The notes: generated by a model from the sequence alone, not told the origin. A stretch of 64,000 bases of DNA from Azorinus chamasolen (GCA_963576725.1 OY755242.1:9081132-9145131); one strand, 5' to 3'. Shown: positions 11,100 through 23,676, counted from the first letter of the stretch. Program-made: numbers and translations.

Positions 11100-11370
11100 A
11101 TACAATACAATACAATACAATGTTTATTGATACTTTTTCAGGCCTCCAGCCTATAGTACATATACATGTATTAACATAACACAATACAAAACATTTACAG
11201 TGGTAGAGCAGTAGTGACAAAAGACTTTCCATCGCTATGTAACATTTCATAACATACAGTCAGATATTATTTGTATGAAGTATATTAGTCCCTGACAAAC
11301 AAAACTAGAACATTTGAGATCAATACAGGTTGAAACGATTATAACCAATTTACAATTTTGATAATATCAA

Positions 11371-12360
11371 TCATATTTGTAGCATCAATTTCTCTCTGTT
11401 CAATGCAATATATATATATTGCGCTAAATTTCTGATTATTACATCTTGCTTGTTGGCTAATAGCAGATGCAATTTATGTAAGGTCGGATTAACATAATAT
11501 TTTCCAGGAATATAACATGCTCTTATGTCAGAGTATAATCTACATCTTAATATAAAATGGTACTCATCTTCAACTGCTTTTGAAGAACAAACGGTGCACA
11601 ATCGCTGCTCTTGTGGTACACCGTGGTATCTACCTCTCTCTATTTCCAGCGCATGTACACCAGTGCGGAACTGTGCATATGCATGTCTAAATTTTCGAAC
11701 ACTTAGTACATCTATAAAGTATTCTTGATCAAATGAAGATTTTATACATTTATAAACCTTCAGTTTAGGGCAGGTATAAATATATCCAAACCAGGTTTGT
11801 AGGTATTGATCTACCAACCTTTGAGTAAATTCTTTTAAAAACAAACCATCATTTCCAACAGATTGGCTATTCCATATATAAGCAAAACCATTTTGACATA
11901 TCAAATTTCTAACTTCTTTAGCCCAATTGAAATAGTTACTATTAGTGTTATTTACATGCATATTATAACAAATCTTTACAAATCTTTCCTCTGGCATCTT
12001 TAAGATCTTTAACCAATATTTAATACACCGTCTTGCACTTTCAATATACAATGGATACCGACCGCAGTCACCTAATACTGCTGCATTTGTCGAATTTGTA
12101 TTAACACATAGAAATCTCTTACATGCATATGTCAATACTTTTTCTGACGGTTCTCTTGAGGTAAAGCCCCAAATTTCTGTACCATAGAGAATGATAGGTA
12201 AAATTTTCGTATCAAAAAGTTTAAAAAATACACTGTGCGGAAGTTGTCCGTATGAATATAATGATGATAAGATGGATAAAAGTGCCCTTTTTGCTTTAAT
12301 AGCCATATCATCAGCCATTAAATTCAATGACAATTTGGATGTGAAAGTTACACCAACATA
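11371..12360 (-). pseudogene. LINE A RT C-terminal segment
   Basis: The frame is open from the hAT junction at 12360 (YVGVTFTSKLS) to the stop at 11371. It holds the RT thumb region (ILPIILYGTEIWGF), the conserved IERGRYHGVPQEQR and the zinc-finger-like CTVCSS ... EYHFILRC. The same motifs appear in LINE B (IERGRYENVPKEDR, CSFC...HFLLVC), so the two are related. 11123-11370 is the 3' UTR. This segment continues the RT that stops being recognisable at 28586. Confidence 0.85.
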
Positions 12361-12792
12361 CAGTGATTTTTTTTACAAATCTCCAACTATGAGTCCCGGG
12401 ACTCGCTAGGTCCCAAAACTATGAGTCCCATGGCTAAGAAATATAATTTGTGGTTTGTGGTGCACAAAAACAAGGAAACATAAAATTGCTATGAACCCAT
12501 TTATTTTGCCTATATACTTTAACCTTTTTCTAATAATCAGTGACTGCACAATTGATTTTTAAATAGTGCAGGCTCTGATGAGTCGGGACTTTTTGGAGCT
12601 ATCACATCAGGGTCTTCACTATTTACAGGTAGGTATATTGATCATGTTGTGAACATGGGGAGGGTTAATAAAGTAACGCAAACAGTGGAATAAACAATCA
12701 ATTTTGAAATTTCAAATCACTTTGGAGCTTTACTATGTAATGCTCCCATATTGTATGAAATCAAAAAATTACAGTGAAGGATTTTAAAACCT

Positions 12793-15700
12793 TTACTGCA
12801 GCTTCTTCAGTTCATACAATCTTCTGTCCTTTGCATCCTTCCATTTTGATATGGCACCATCAATTTCAAAGTTGAAGCTGACCCTATCACTGCCATCTAA
12901 TTTAACCTTCATGAGTTGATTTTGTGTCTCATAGCTAAGTCTGTTCCTGAAGGTTGTAAGGATTCTGTTTTGTACAGAGAAGCCTCTTTCGCAGCCTGCA
13001 GTGTGGACACTGGAGGTCAGAGCGAGCCTGGCCAAGATAGTCAGATTTGGAAATTCCTTGTGAAATTTTACAATCAGGCTCCACAACTGCCACATGATGT
13101 CACGTGGATACTTCTCCGCCACTACAACCCTCTTCAGCATCTGCCATTCCTGCTTCACAGCCTCAGTGTCCACCAGAGGTTCAGATGAATTTTCTTGGTG
13201 TTTGCCATCTTCATTCCAATCTGATGTCTCTGTATTCCCATAGAAGTTGCACAGTGTGTTGATCAGGGTGTTGCCAAATTCTTCCAGTTGGGAGTGGGAC
13301 AGGAACGATAAAGGTCTCATGGCAAGGACACTAAATGCAGCCAGAAGATCATCATTGGAGAACCTGGAGAAAGAAAATGTATAGCAGAAAAGAAAAAATG
13401 ATCAATCACTTTGGCACAGATAAAATTGTATGCTGCGCACTAACATGCCATTGGTATATTTTAGTTATTGTCAATGAATGATTTAACAATGTAACTTAGT
13501 ATATTCAAATCTATATGAGAAACTGACTGCTTTGCATCTCTGTAACATAACTTGACTGTGTTTAGTATCATAAATTACCTTGATTTGATGTTTTTGGTTA
13601 AAGAGTCCACAAACTCCTCTGCCAGAGTCTGCAGACTGAAGTTTGTTCTTGTGATGTGATGGCCCTTAAAGTCTGTGCTGTCCTGTGGCAGATCTTCTTA
13701 TAGTTTCTGCAAGTGTGATGATTTGAAATGTTTTACTTTTTCCAAATCGCCCAAACACAGGTTCAGTTTTACCTGCAAAATATTTGTATGAAAATATGTG
13801 TTATTGGTAGGAAATTGAATTCGATGGTTATAATTTATTGGCTATCATATATTATGCATTGTATTTCGGATCAGGATATTAAACAACACTGAGACTGTTA
13901 AACATACCTGAACAAGAGCTACATCAACATTCTCTGTTTGGAAGAACTGGGACAGTATCGTCACTGGAGCCATGGCATCCATCATCAAATGGGTGACTGA
14001 GATGAATTTGTCTGTGGCAATCTAAATATTTGAAAGCATCATGGTTAAATAATGTATGACAGCATAAATGAATAAAAACATGCAAACACAATTTGTCTCT
14101 GTTATTACTAAGACTACCAAATATTTATATACATGTTATTGATGAATTTACACTGCATGCATTTGTTTGTAGGATATATGAAAATTTAAATTAAACCGAA
14201 GCAATGGATTGGGTTACCTTCTTTTTAAGCCCATTCGCCTTTGGATCTGCTGTACCTGTTTCTGCTAGGTATGTCAAAAGACTGTCTATTGTGCGATACA
14301 CTGCTGTTAGTGCATTGAAATATGACAACCACCTGACAGAGTGTATTTCTTTGTAGGTCAATGAGGGGTCCTCTACAAGTAGCTGGATGTCATGGATTTT
14401 TGCAGCTCTTTTCGCACTACCCTGAAATATATTGTAATTTCAGAAAATGTAATAATAGATGTTTTAATAAAGAATTGTGTAGAAAAAGGTACCGATATGT
14501 CTAATATTGTTCAATGTAACATTGTTCATAAAGGCAGTTATATTATATCAGGTTGCATGATGAGACATTTAATACACACTTTACCTTGAAGTAATAGAAT
14601 AAATCTGTAAGAACTTGTTGGTGTTGTTTCAAAGACTGGATTCCTTCTGCAGCTTGTGAAGTGCACAGTGCAAGCTTGTGGGCAACACAGTGAACATTGT
14701 TCATATGAGGGTTGTCATGCTTCACACCCTTAAATAGAAAAGAAAACATTTTTTTTCTCATAATAGATTTTCTCTTGCGCAATATACTATATCAGATCCA
14801 GTATAATTATATGGAATTGAATAAATTCTATGATTAAAATTACATGAACATGTATTACATAGTGAAGGTGGAGTGTGCTTAAACTTTTTTCCATTCATGT
14901 TTGAAGCTGTCTGCAAACTTTCTTATGTATATCTATTAGTATTTACCATTTGATTTTCCTGTCATGACGGATGCTCCATCGGACCCCAAGCTCATGATCT
15001 TTTCTGGTGGTACCCCTCTTTTGCCGAGTTCTTCCAATATTGACTTTGCAATTCCCTTTCCGGTAGCATCCTCACAGTGGATATTTGTTAGGTACCGGGT
15101 ACAGGGCTTCATGTCACTGGATATCAATTGAGTATAGAGTACAAGCCGTTTGTGGTTTGCAATGTCCGTGCTTTCATCAGCCAGTACAGTGACCACAGGG
15201 GATTGTGACAATTCAGTTTTGAGATTATCTTCTACAGCACTGGCCATACATTCCAACATATCAGAAGCCGTGTATGCTGAGTCATAATTGATGTTGGATA
15301 ACTTCAAAATTCTTAAGTCACTCAGACTGTGTCCTGACTGATCAAGTTCATGTAAAAATTCTAGAAAAGATTTGAATTTGACTAAAGCAATATCTTCAGA
15401 CACCATCCAGTGCAGAGCTTTAAACAAAATTCTAACTGCTGCATCTTGCTTTGAATCAGATTTCTGCCGTGCATTTTTCATATCTTGTCTCAAATTTGGG
15501 GCCTGCAGTAATATCTGATGATCATTCAAAGACGCATGTCTTTGAAGAGTACAACTCTGGAAGTTCGAACATTTTGCAGCCTTGATCATTCCATTCGTCT
15601 TTTTGGCATTTGTACACAGCGTGCAATACATTGAGTTGGTGCTTTCATCGTATGCCAACCAACTATAAAGGGACAACCACTGTTTCTGGAATGATCGTAC

Positions 15701-15805
15701 CTTGCATTTTTTTACCATTTCATTGCCGTTTGACTGCTTATCATCGAAAAATGACGATAAAGTTTTCTGTTTTATGTCAACCTTTAACTTTTTTTTCGGT
15801 CCCAT
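12793..15805 (-). pseudogene. hAT transposase-like gene (ZNF862-like), six exons, one stop and one phase slip
   Basis: Exons on the minus strand: 15805-14947, 14728-14585, 14421-14218, 14021-13908, 13772-13579, 13363-12793, each bounded by GT/AG. Exon 1 encodes a Lys-rich start, a zinc-finger-like segment (MYCTLCTNAKKTNG ... LQRHASLNDH) and the hAT catalytic-domain motifs VLADESTDIANHKR and SLGSDGASVMTGKSNG. Exon 2 has NVHCVAHKLAL, exon 3 IHSVRWLSYFNAL, and exon 6 the hAT dimerisation motif TAGCERGFSVQNRI ... FRNRLS. Exons 2 to 6 join in phase. Exon 1 to exon 2 is one base out of phase, and exon 5 has an in-frame TAA near 13697-13702. Probably recently inactivated. ZNF862/C17orf113-type proteins are domesticated relatives, but placement inside matching TIRs argues for a transposon gene. 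Confidence 0.8.
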
Positions 15806-16329
15806 TGCAGACGATTTTTAAAAAGCCTATAACTAAGGACGCTCAAGTAGGGAAACTTTAATAAAAGGCCGAGTCTATTTCCACGTATTTTACGTGGAAA
15901 TAGCGATCCGCTAATTCCACGTATGCGCATAATAATCACCTTTTCGTGAAAATCACCCCACGTCAAGAAAGTTTCCGGCCAATATTTACCAAAAGTCTGA
16001 TTAGGAAAACAATTAATATATTTGGGGTTTTTATTCATTTTAATGTAATAAATAATTAAATTGTAGTATGTAATTGTATCAAACGAGAAAAATCGCTTAA
16101 TTTGACCATAATTTTAGCACGGAAATATAATTATAACTTGCTTACTGTAGTGCCCAGTATGACCTTTTAGTACTGTTTTATTTACAGTTTTGCTTCAGAT
16201 ATTTTTCAAATAGATGTGTAACAATAAGCTTAATATATAAAATATGTTACAATGGAAAACGTATTGTTGTGCCTTAATAAAATACGTTAGAAACCGGGTC
16301 ACGCTTAGTAGGGTACGTAATATAGGTTA

Positions 16330-16930
16330 GACTGAACTCAAATTACGTGTTAGGAAAGGAACGATAACCTAGCCTATTAAGATAGACTTTCTCATCGGTG
16401 ATTTCCCTTTGCTTAGTACCACGTAATTTCGGTTACACCAGAATTTGTTTAGTTTAGCTTCAGATTTATATATAAATTGTCTTAAGAATTAATAAAAAAA
16501 TTGTATTCGAACACTTGATATATGAAAAAGCTTTTGCAGTAAAAAATGTAATATTATGTTTTAAAATACGGGAGAACTAAAATTACGTGGTAGGAAAGGA
16601 ACGGCAACCTAGCCTAATAAGTTAGACTTTGTCAGCGGTGATTTCCCTTTGCTTAGTACCACGTAATTTTGGTTAGACCAGACTTTGTTTAGTTTAGCTT
16701 CAGATTAATAATTAAATTGTCTTCATATTTAATATAACAATGTATTCGAACACTTGATATATGAAAACGCTTTTGCAGCGAAAAAATGTATTGTTATGTC
16801 TTAAAATACGGGAGAACTCAAATTACGTGGTAGGAAAGGAACGATAACCTAGCCTGACAAGATAGACTGTGTCAGCGGTGATTTCCCTTTGCTTAGTACC
16901 ACGTATTTTCCGTTAGACCAGAATTTGTGT
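16330..16930. repeat. About 2.5 tandem copies of a ~241-bp unit with AATTACGTGG palindromes
   Basis: Units start near 16338, 16578 and 16820. Each contains AATTACGTGGTAGGAAAGGA and, ~90 bases on, TTAGTACCACGTAATTT, which is an inverted match. They lie near the left end of the TIR element and are probably subterminal. Confidence 0.8.
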
Positions 16931-16989
16931 GTTTTAGCTTCAGCTTTAATGCAAATAGATATGGCATAGTCAATATACAGCTGTTCAAG

Positions 16990-17390
16990 TTACAATTTCT
17001 TTTTGGAACGCTTGTTACATCTTTCACTGCAAAAGAAGGCGTCAGTACACGATGATAGGAGGAATTTTTCAAGTTCAAGTCTTGGTCTTGCTATACATGT
17101 CATTGGAACCATTCCTTACATTTACTACACTGTACCATTTCAGGATTCGAACTGTCGTGCGGTAACCTACATGAGCAATAGAGAAGAATTTCCTTCATTG
17201 ATAGTGTTCTGGAAGTTTTTATTGAACTCTGTGGAAAATCTGTGAATTTCTTGGTTTCAATACACTGAATAAGATGCTGCCTCATTTCATTCTGGCCGTA
17301 AATAATTTTATCCGGGTTTATAGAATTTGCCAAGGTTACGGCATAAGCGACAGCCATTGTATCAAGAGAATATTCTTTGCCTCGTGAGAA
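16990..17390 (-). pseudogene. Ulp1-like protease C-terminus plus PHD finger, broken
   Basis: The minus frame reads MAVAYAVTLANSINPDKI, then QNEMRQHLIQCIETKKFTDFP and YCSCRLP ... MVQCSKCKEWFQ. A one-base loss follows, after which CIARPRLE ... FFCSERCNKR completes a PHD-type zinc finger and ends at TAA 16990. The same module order (end of a C48/Ulp1 protease domain, an xxMRxHLxxC linker, PHD) occurs in DNA-transposon proteins I recall from invertebrates. The catalytic Cys segment upstream of 17357 is not preserved (EYSLDT where DCG is expected). Non-functional. Confidence 0.5.
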
Positions 17391-18250
17391 ACAGATTATT
17401 CAATGAAATTAGATTTCTCTGAAGTTGATATAGATAAATCATGTTTCCTTCAGCTTGGTCAAATTTTGCTCCACAGTAGGTTGGCTTGCTGTTAGACGTT
17501 TACAGGTGTGAATGAGTAACACCAATTAATGCGTTTGTCGGCTTACCAACGCTGTTAGCGCGTGTTGTTTGGTGTTTGCATTGCAAACAACTCGTAATTA
17601 CCGACTGTGAAATGTGTGTATCAAAGCTGACATAACCTCGGCTTGTATACTGAGTTTTCAATCAAGTTAGAATTTTGTGGTCATTTTTTTTATTATTTCA
17701 CGGAAGTTTGTGGGAATAGCTCGGTAATACTACATGAGGGATATTTCGTGAAATAGTGTATTTTGGATTTGAGTGAATTTGTCATAGTTACTATTTGTTA
17801 TATGGAATTTTACTTATATACTGTTCATATATAAGGTGAGTAATTCTTTTTATTTATATTTCCAGTTTTAATAATGGAAAAGTAGTAAAGTCAAGCAGGC
17901 AAAGCCACATGCAAGACGCAACCACCACCAAAACACCGATAGACAGCATGACACACACACACACAACCACACACCCAAACGCACACGCACACACACATAC
18001 GAAATGAACACAGAAAACACCAAAAGACACACAAGAAACAGGGACAAACGTTCCACAACATGAACAAACCACAAGCAAAAAGACGCAAGGAAAACAAAAG
18101 GAAGGGTGACAAAGAGAGTACCGCCTTGGCACGGTCAGCAGCAAAAACACCACTGGGGGTTTAAACCGGTTTACGGACGTCCTAACCTCACACTTCTCTC
18201 AAAGTCACCCTAGCTTTACAAATATTGTAAATAAAGGTATCCCCGCTGGA
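17391..18250. other. Non-coding stretch including a CA-rich patch
   Basis: 17391-17880 shows no coding. 17948-18000 is a (CA)n-rich microsatellite, which creates the long apparent minus ORFs. The boundary between the TIR element and the downstream end of the Penelope-like element probably lies in this interval. Confidence 0.4.
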
Positions 18251-18460
18251 CTTACCCACAACATAGACGACGGTGAACACAGGACAACATGTAAAACATA
18301 GCATAATAACTGTGACAATCCGTCAAATATGTACTCAATGGCTTTGCTGAAGTCAGAGCACCTGCAGGTAAGCCGTTAAGGGCACGACAGGGAAAAAATA
18401 ATACATGAGTCTGGTAAGCTCCTCCTGTATCCAAGTTTAAGAATATACCATCATAGAGTA

Positions 18461-19501
18461 CTACCCTCGGCCTGTCATCGCGCAAGCAAAGAGGGAAGCG
18501 TAGCTACCGACTGTAAAAGGGTCGATAACCAAACATGCAGTGTGTTGCAATATAATAGGATCATAACCTTTCTTTTTAAATGTTTTAATGCGTTTTATAA
18601 ACAAATCATGAAAATGGATATGACCCCGAATTTTCCTAAGTTTGTAGATAACATCCCCATAAAATTCTGGTTGAGAAATGCCTTGTCGCAGTAACGTCCG
18701 TAGATTGCAATTATATTTACTAATGAGAGGTAAATTTCGATAATAAAATTTAGAAAAGGTTTTCCGAAGTTTGTGATATCTGTAACCTTGCTTAAGAAGT
18801 TTATCAGTTATAACTAAATTACGTCTGTTAAAATCTTCAAGCAAAGAACAGGCTCGGGCAAACCTAATAAGTTGAGAAATATAAACACCATAAGATGTAG
18901 AACGTGGCACATCCCCATCTAGAAAAGGATAATTAACAATTTTAAAATTAAAATCTTCTCTTTTATCGTATACTTTGGACGAAACTTTATCATTTGCAAT
19001 TGAAAGATTCAAATCTAAAAATGAAGCATTAATGTCAGATTGATTAGCTTTGTTTAAAGACAGTTCTTTTGGGTAGATTGAAGAAACCATAGTATCAAAA
19101 TAAGGATTATCTAAATTCAAAATATCGTCTAAATACCTTGAAGTTTTATTAAAAGCATTCACAATATCGGTCTGTGTATCAGGTTTTAAGCTAAGCATAA
19201 AATCCCTCTCGTAGCAATACAAAAACAAATCTGCAACAAGAGGGGCACAATTTGTACCCATGGGTATACCAACAACTTGACGATATATGGTATCTCCATA
19301 ACGCACAAATATATTATCTAAAAGAAAGGTAAGAGATCTACAAACATCAAGGCAAGTCCACATTGTGTAATGTTCAACTTCTGAATTCGAAAAGAATGAA
19401 CGTTGAACATTACAAGCAATGAACATTTTATTTTCTCTGGCAAAGGTTTTTTCTATTAATTTAATAAGTCTATCCTTTATAAGATGGTGAGGTAGAGTAG
19501 T
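18461..19501 (-). pseudogene. Penelope-like RT, C-terminal half
   Basis: The frame continues from the LTR-element junction (TLPHHLIKDRL...) through FFSNSEVEHYT, FLLDNIFVRYGDTIYRQ, VGIPMGTNCAPLVADLFL and the catalytic SRYLDDIL, then a basic thumb region, ending VGSYASLFACAMTGRG. The IPMG(T)xxAPxxAxxFL plus YLDD combination is typical of Penelope-like RTs. No GIY-YIG endonuclease is recognisable downstream (18252-18460). Joined conceptually with 23889-25299, it is one gene interrupted by the LTR element. Confidence 0.75.
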
Positions 19502-19713
19502 AAAGTAGCCCAGTGTTTGCTCTGGAAGTCTACTCTAAACCTACTGGCTAACGAGAGAGTAATAGAATAACTCACAGTTTGTAAGGACAAGCCTCTCCTG
19601 TCCAGTCCGGTTGGCTGTCAGTAGGCAACTGCCTAGAGTCCGGTACCACGCTCGCGCGCTTCGAATCAGCTGACTCGGATGTCAACAACACATCGCACAT
19701 GCGCGTCACAACA
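19502..19713 (-). repeat. 3' LTR of the LTR retrotransposon
   Basis: 212 bp, identical to 23677-23888. On the minus strand it follows the polypurine tract. GTAGT lies just outside at 19497-19501. Confidence 0.92.
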
Positions 19714-19834
19714 TTCCCCCCATCTTTATCCTGAAGGTCTGGGGCCTCGGGGATGGATGCTGCTGTATGTTGACTGGAGCGGTAGGCGGCACTTGGACTA
19801 TTCTAGTCCTCCTAGGAACCGGATCTGGACGATA

Positions 19835-19995
19835 GGTACCTTTGACTGAAAGTCTTAAAGGTCCTAAACTTAATGAACCTCCGACTGAAAGCCTGAAAGG
19901 TTCCTGAACTTTACAAACCTTGGGCTGAAAGCCTCAAAGGTTCTTAAACTTTACAAACCTCGGGCTGAAAGCCTCAAAGGTACTTTAACTTATCA
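19835..19995. repeat. Short tandem repeats (~45 bp) inside the LTR element
   Basis: About four copies of a unit like GGGCTGAAAGCCTCAAAGG followed by TTCTTAAACTTTACAAACC. Related GACTGGAAGTCATGCTTTCT units recur at 21590-21760. Non-coding spacer of the element. Confidence 0.75.
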
Positions 19996-20183
19996 TGTTC
20001 AGTGTCTGGAAGACTGCTACCTGAACATGAAACATTTCGAAACAGCCAGTGCGTCATAGTCTAAAAGACAACCTGAAGCCTCTGACTTCGAAATATACTG
20101 AGCTCCTTAGCCTGGATGGCTCTGGACTCCTGAAAAGCTCTGAGTTTCAGGGACTGAAAATCCCATAACTCCAGAACTAGAAT

Positions 20184-20948
20184 TCAACTCAATTCCTGGT
20201 GCTCGAACAGAATCATACAAGCTATCGGGAGCGTGAGACCTACTGCTGCCTCATTCACTAAGTAAAATGTATCCGCGTGTAAGCAATATTTACAACTGTC
20301 ACAGGGTAGATCCGTTGGCTTTATACCAGCAACATATGCTGAGCATGGAGTCAAAGCATCAGGGATCCTGGAAATCACATCTGCATTCCTATGCTTTACT
20401 CCAGCCCGATGCTTAACCACTATATTTACTGAGACAATTCTTTCAACCATCGGGCTAGCTGCCCCTGTGAGTTCTTAAACCGTAACAACCAAGTTAAACT
20501 AGAATGATCTGTCAAAGCAAGTAATACCGGAAATGCCTGGTAAACTGTATGATAATTTAGAAATCTTTCCTGGTTGTACCGTATACTCCGGAGTCAATGA
20601 GAGGCTGCTGAAAGCAATCACTCTTTCCACTCCGTTCTGTATCTGTATCAATTCCGCTCTGATAGCTGTATACGAGGCATCTACATTCAAGATAAATGGA
20701 TCTTGACTATTCGGCAAAGCCAACAAGGGGTGTGAAGTCAATGCCTTCTTCAAAGCCTCAAATGCCTTCTGTTCCAAAGGACCCCACTTGAATAGATTCT
20801 TGCCAGTTGACCTATATAAAAGCTGTGTCAACTTAGGACATATGGTAATTGGCCAAACCAAGGAACCTTTCAACATCCTCGGATGAAGCTGGAACTTGCT
20901 ACTGAGCCATGCCATGGTTTCTACAACGCCAGCATCCTTAGAAACCAT
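20184..20948 (-). pseudogene. Gypsy-type RT thumb / RNase H remnants
   Basis: 20948-20499 encodes VSKDAGVV, ICPKLTQLLYRSTGKNLFKW, EQKAFEALKKALTSHPLLALP and ILNVDASYTAI, matching the RT-connection and RNase H start of Ty3/Gypsy polyproteins (usual: Q-x-AFE-x-LK, D-x-DAS). 20450-20184 encodes VKHRAGVKHRNADVISRIPD, the usual end of RNase H (H-x-N-A-D-x-x-SR). The frames are disrupted, and the upstream YxDD core and downstream integrase are missing. This part cannot make a working polyprotein. Confidence 0.7.
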
Positions 20949-21265
20949 GAACAGGCATTTTCCACTGACATTTCTCCCAAGAAACTACTTCTTCCCGGAA
21001 GAAAAGACAACTTTCTTGGCCTAAACTTCATGCTATAGGCTATTCAAATGGTCATCAAAAGCCCTTTCCATAAAGGGAAAGTATCCTTTACAGAGACAAC
21101 ATAGAGTGTCCTGTAATCAATGCACCAGTAAAATATCTCTGGCAGTTTTCTGCTTGCTCACTAACGGAACTCTTTTCTCAGCACTGCGACTGGAAGTCTG
21201 CTTGCTGACGACTTTGAGTTTCATCTAAAACAGAGTCTACAACTCGCGCACAAGCTACAATATAA

Positions 21266-21574
21266 TTACTGACCAAACCACCTTGCAGGGTACTCTGTTA
21301 CTCTCAAAACTGTCTCTTTATCAACCATCTGCATCACAAACTCTCTAATATTTCGTGGTTTCTCTTTCCAACTTTGGTATACATGTATTTGCGTTGAAAG
21401 GCTAGTGATCTCGGCCCCGAAATAAATCCTAGCCTTAACCATTCTCCCCCCAACCTTAATATGAAAAAGCACTGAGATTGTGTTTAAGATCTGACAGCAG
21501 ACTAGATGCAGTTCCAACACCTTCCTTGCAGTCTTTTTTATGTAACCTATGAGTATGAGTACCTGCTCCTGCAT
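21266..21574 (-). other. Unassigned short ORF in the LTR element
   Basis: A 102-residue reading between the gag-like ORF and the RT remnants, where a protease would normally lie. No aspartic-protease D-T/S-G motif is visible. Function unknown; may be decayed pol. Confidence 0.25.
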
Positions 21575-21794
21575 CAGTCGATTCAGGACTGAAAGTCATC
21601 TGAACTGACCTAAAACTTTTCCATTTTCTGACTGGAAGTCATGCTTTCTAAAGGTTCATGATTTCTAAAGGTTCCTTTTCTGACGAAAGTTGACTGGAAG
21701 TCATGCTTTCTAACGGTTAATGCTCTATAAAGGTTCCTAAAGATTCCTAGCCACTGAAATTGCCTTGATGTGCGACCCTCAACCCAAGTCTTTA

Positions 21795-22877
21795 TTAGTT
21801 TAAAGCCTTGTCGGGCTTGTCGCTATCTTTACAATCTCGCTTTTTTGACCAGGCTAAGTATCTCTCACAATCACGCTTCATGTGTCCCCTTTGCTTGCAA
21901 AAGTAACACTGAACAGCCATGTTGCGAGAACCAAACTTCCGTGATTGGAACTGTAGCTTGGCATCCAGACTCTCTATAGCTCTAGCTACCATCTGCTCTA
22001 CTTTAGATTCTGTGATAGAACCTACTGCATTTATAGTAACCGCGTCTTTTAATTTCTTACCAGAAGCCTTCCCCCCTTCAACAGCGCGGTAACTACATGT
22101 GTCATAAATGCTCATTGGGTTTTCAATACAAGTATGTTTTGCATCATCCTTATCCGAACACCCCTGACAAAATTTTGAAATAGCCTTTTGTTTATGATGG
22201 CTTTCTGGTAGATCCCTGTATGCAGGTGTAGCTAAAGACTTGTGCTCTATCTGACATGTGTCCCGATGGCTCCTGTGTCTGGAAGACGACAGATGTTTGT
22301 TGACTAATTCCCCACTTGCCAGTCTGGAAGACTGTAGCGTATGTGGGCTTGAACCTGTGACCAGCTTATCCTCCTCAACCCTAACCAGATTTTGAATGAC
22401 GTCTAAAATGCTCTCTGCCTCCCGCTGCAGCTCTCGCAAATGCTCCAAATATGAAACTTTAGTATTGGATTCAGGTTTTGGACATATGTACCTTTGCTTT
22501 TCCTTATGGTCAAACAAACCCTTAGTCCTCACCTGCCTTTCAGACATGCTGATAAGCCGGTCGTAGTCATTAACTTTAACCTTCGGGTCTGATGGTGATG
22601 TACTTAAGGGTAGATCTGCGCCTGCACCCTGAACAAGTCGCTCCTTGATTGAGTTCAGCTCTGCTTGATCTGACTGTCCTGGCAGAGAGAAATCAATTAC
22701 ACGAAGCATGTTTTCATTGAGATTCCCCATCAGCACAAGGGACAAAGCGTCCTTCGTCACTACTTGATACTGAGCACGGAACCTTACAATGGCTTCTGCT
22801 CTAGCTTTATCTATTCCTGGGATTAAACGCAACTCCTCTACCGAAGCTGTATTAATCTTCACCAACATTTTGAGCAC
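21795..22877 (-). CDS. Gag-like protein with N-terminal helix-hairpin-helix and CCHC knuckle
   Basis: 360 residues, uninterrupted. Residues ~5-35 (VKINTASVEELRLIPGIDKA) match a ComEA-type helix-hairpin-helix, a non-specific DNA-binding motif that is unusual in gag. The middle is low-complexity and Ser/Arg/His-rich. Near the C-terminus is one zinc knuckle, CYFCKQRGHMKRDC (C-x2-C-x4-H-x4-C), typical of gag nucleocapsids. It lies directly inside the 5' LTR side of the element. Expected role: packaging element RNA. Start chosen at the first ATG; a second Met follows two codons later. Confidence 0.75.
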   Translation of the reverse strand: MLKMLVKINTASVEELRLIPGIDKARAEAIVRFRAQYQVVTKDALSLVLMGNLNENMLRVIDFSLPGQSDQAELNSIKERLVQGAGADLPLSTSPSDPKVKVNDYDRLISMSERQVRTKGLFDHKEKQRYICPKPESNTKVSYLEHLRELQREAESILDVIQNLVRVEEDKLVTGSSPHTLQSSRLASGELVNKHLSSSRHRSHRDTCQIEHKSLATPAYRDLPESHHKQKAISKFCQGCSDKDDAKHTCIENPMSIYDTCSYRAVEGGKASGKKLKDAVTINAVGSITESKVEQMVARAIESLDAKLQFQSRKFGSRNMAVQCYFCKQRGHMKRDCERYLAWSKKRDCKDSDKPDKALN

Positions 22878-23660
22878 TGAGCAAGCATATACCTATATTA
22901 ATCGTGTATGAAATACAACGATAAATCTAAGGTTTATTTTCCCTGTATGGAATACAATAGAAAATCTGTATACTGACAGACAATGAACTTTCTATTCAGT
23001 CAACAGGTATAAAATACGTGATAACTGCAATAGTACATGCAAACTTACCTTACATTCCGTGAGCTAATCTACCGTAAATAAAACTGGCATAAAACAATTT
23101 GAAACTGAATGCCTTAAGAAAAAATAACTTTACCTTAGCTTAGAATCAATTAGATGAATTCCTAGAATGCCTTAAGAAAATAATAAACTGGCATAAGTCA
23201 CCCTACTGAAAACCTATCAGAATCCTAAGACAACAAAGTTATGGACTGGCATAAGACTTTCAATTATCCTCAAACTGTTTTAAGAAATATAACTGGCATA
23301 GGACAAATTTAAAACCTGCCCTAAGAAAAATGTCTATTCATCCGCACCTGCAGTGAAATAAACAAACTGTCACTCTCGCTAGATGTGTTAACACTTATTG
23401 CACATAAACCGGTAACCAGTGTGTATAGCAATAAATAAATTAACCTGCTCGGTTTAGAGACCCTTTACTTTTCTCCTACTGGCATGAAGCATAAATTCCA
23501 AGAAAAACTGGCATGTATGAGTTACCTCGATACAAGAAAAAATAACTGACATGAAACCTACACTTCAAGAAAAACTTTCATGTACGAATAACCTCCGTAC
23601 AAGAAAACCGAAATGGAGAAAATGTCTCCTGCTTTAAACTTTAAGTCTGACTGGCCTTTA
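22878..23660. other. Non-coding leader of the LTR element with ACTGGCATAA repeats
   Basis: Between primer-binding site and gag. Degenerate units containing ACTGGCATAA and TGCCTTAAGAAAA recur about eight times (23080-23560). No coding. Confidence 0.6.
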
Positions 23661-23674
23661 AATCCTCGTCGCCA
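23661..23674 (-). promoter_or_regulatory. Primer-binding-site-like sequence
   Basis: Minus strand TGGCGACGAGGATT, two bases after the 5' LTR. The TGGCGAC start is common in Gypsy elements primed by a tRNA 3' end. Confidence 0.55.
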
Positions 23675-23676
23675 TT

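Noticed and set aside
11525..11728. Plus-strand ORFs over the LINE segments (also 8252, 28966, 29672, 39465)
   Set aside because: Shadows of the real minus-strand RT frames.
16893..17245. Separate small genes on both strands
   Set aside because: The minus reading is better explained as one broken PHD-finger reading frame; the plus ORF is its shadow.
17854..18153. Three overlapping minus ORFs of Cys/Val/Phe-rich protein
   Set aside because: They translate a CA/GT microsatellite and its flanks; all frames stay open because of low complexity.
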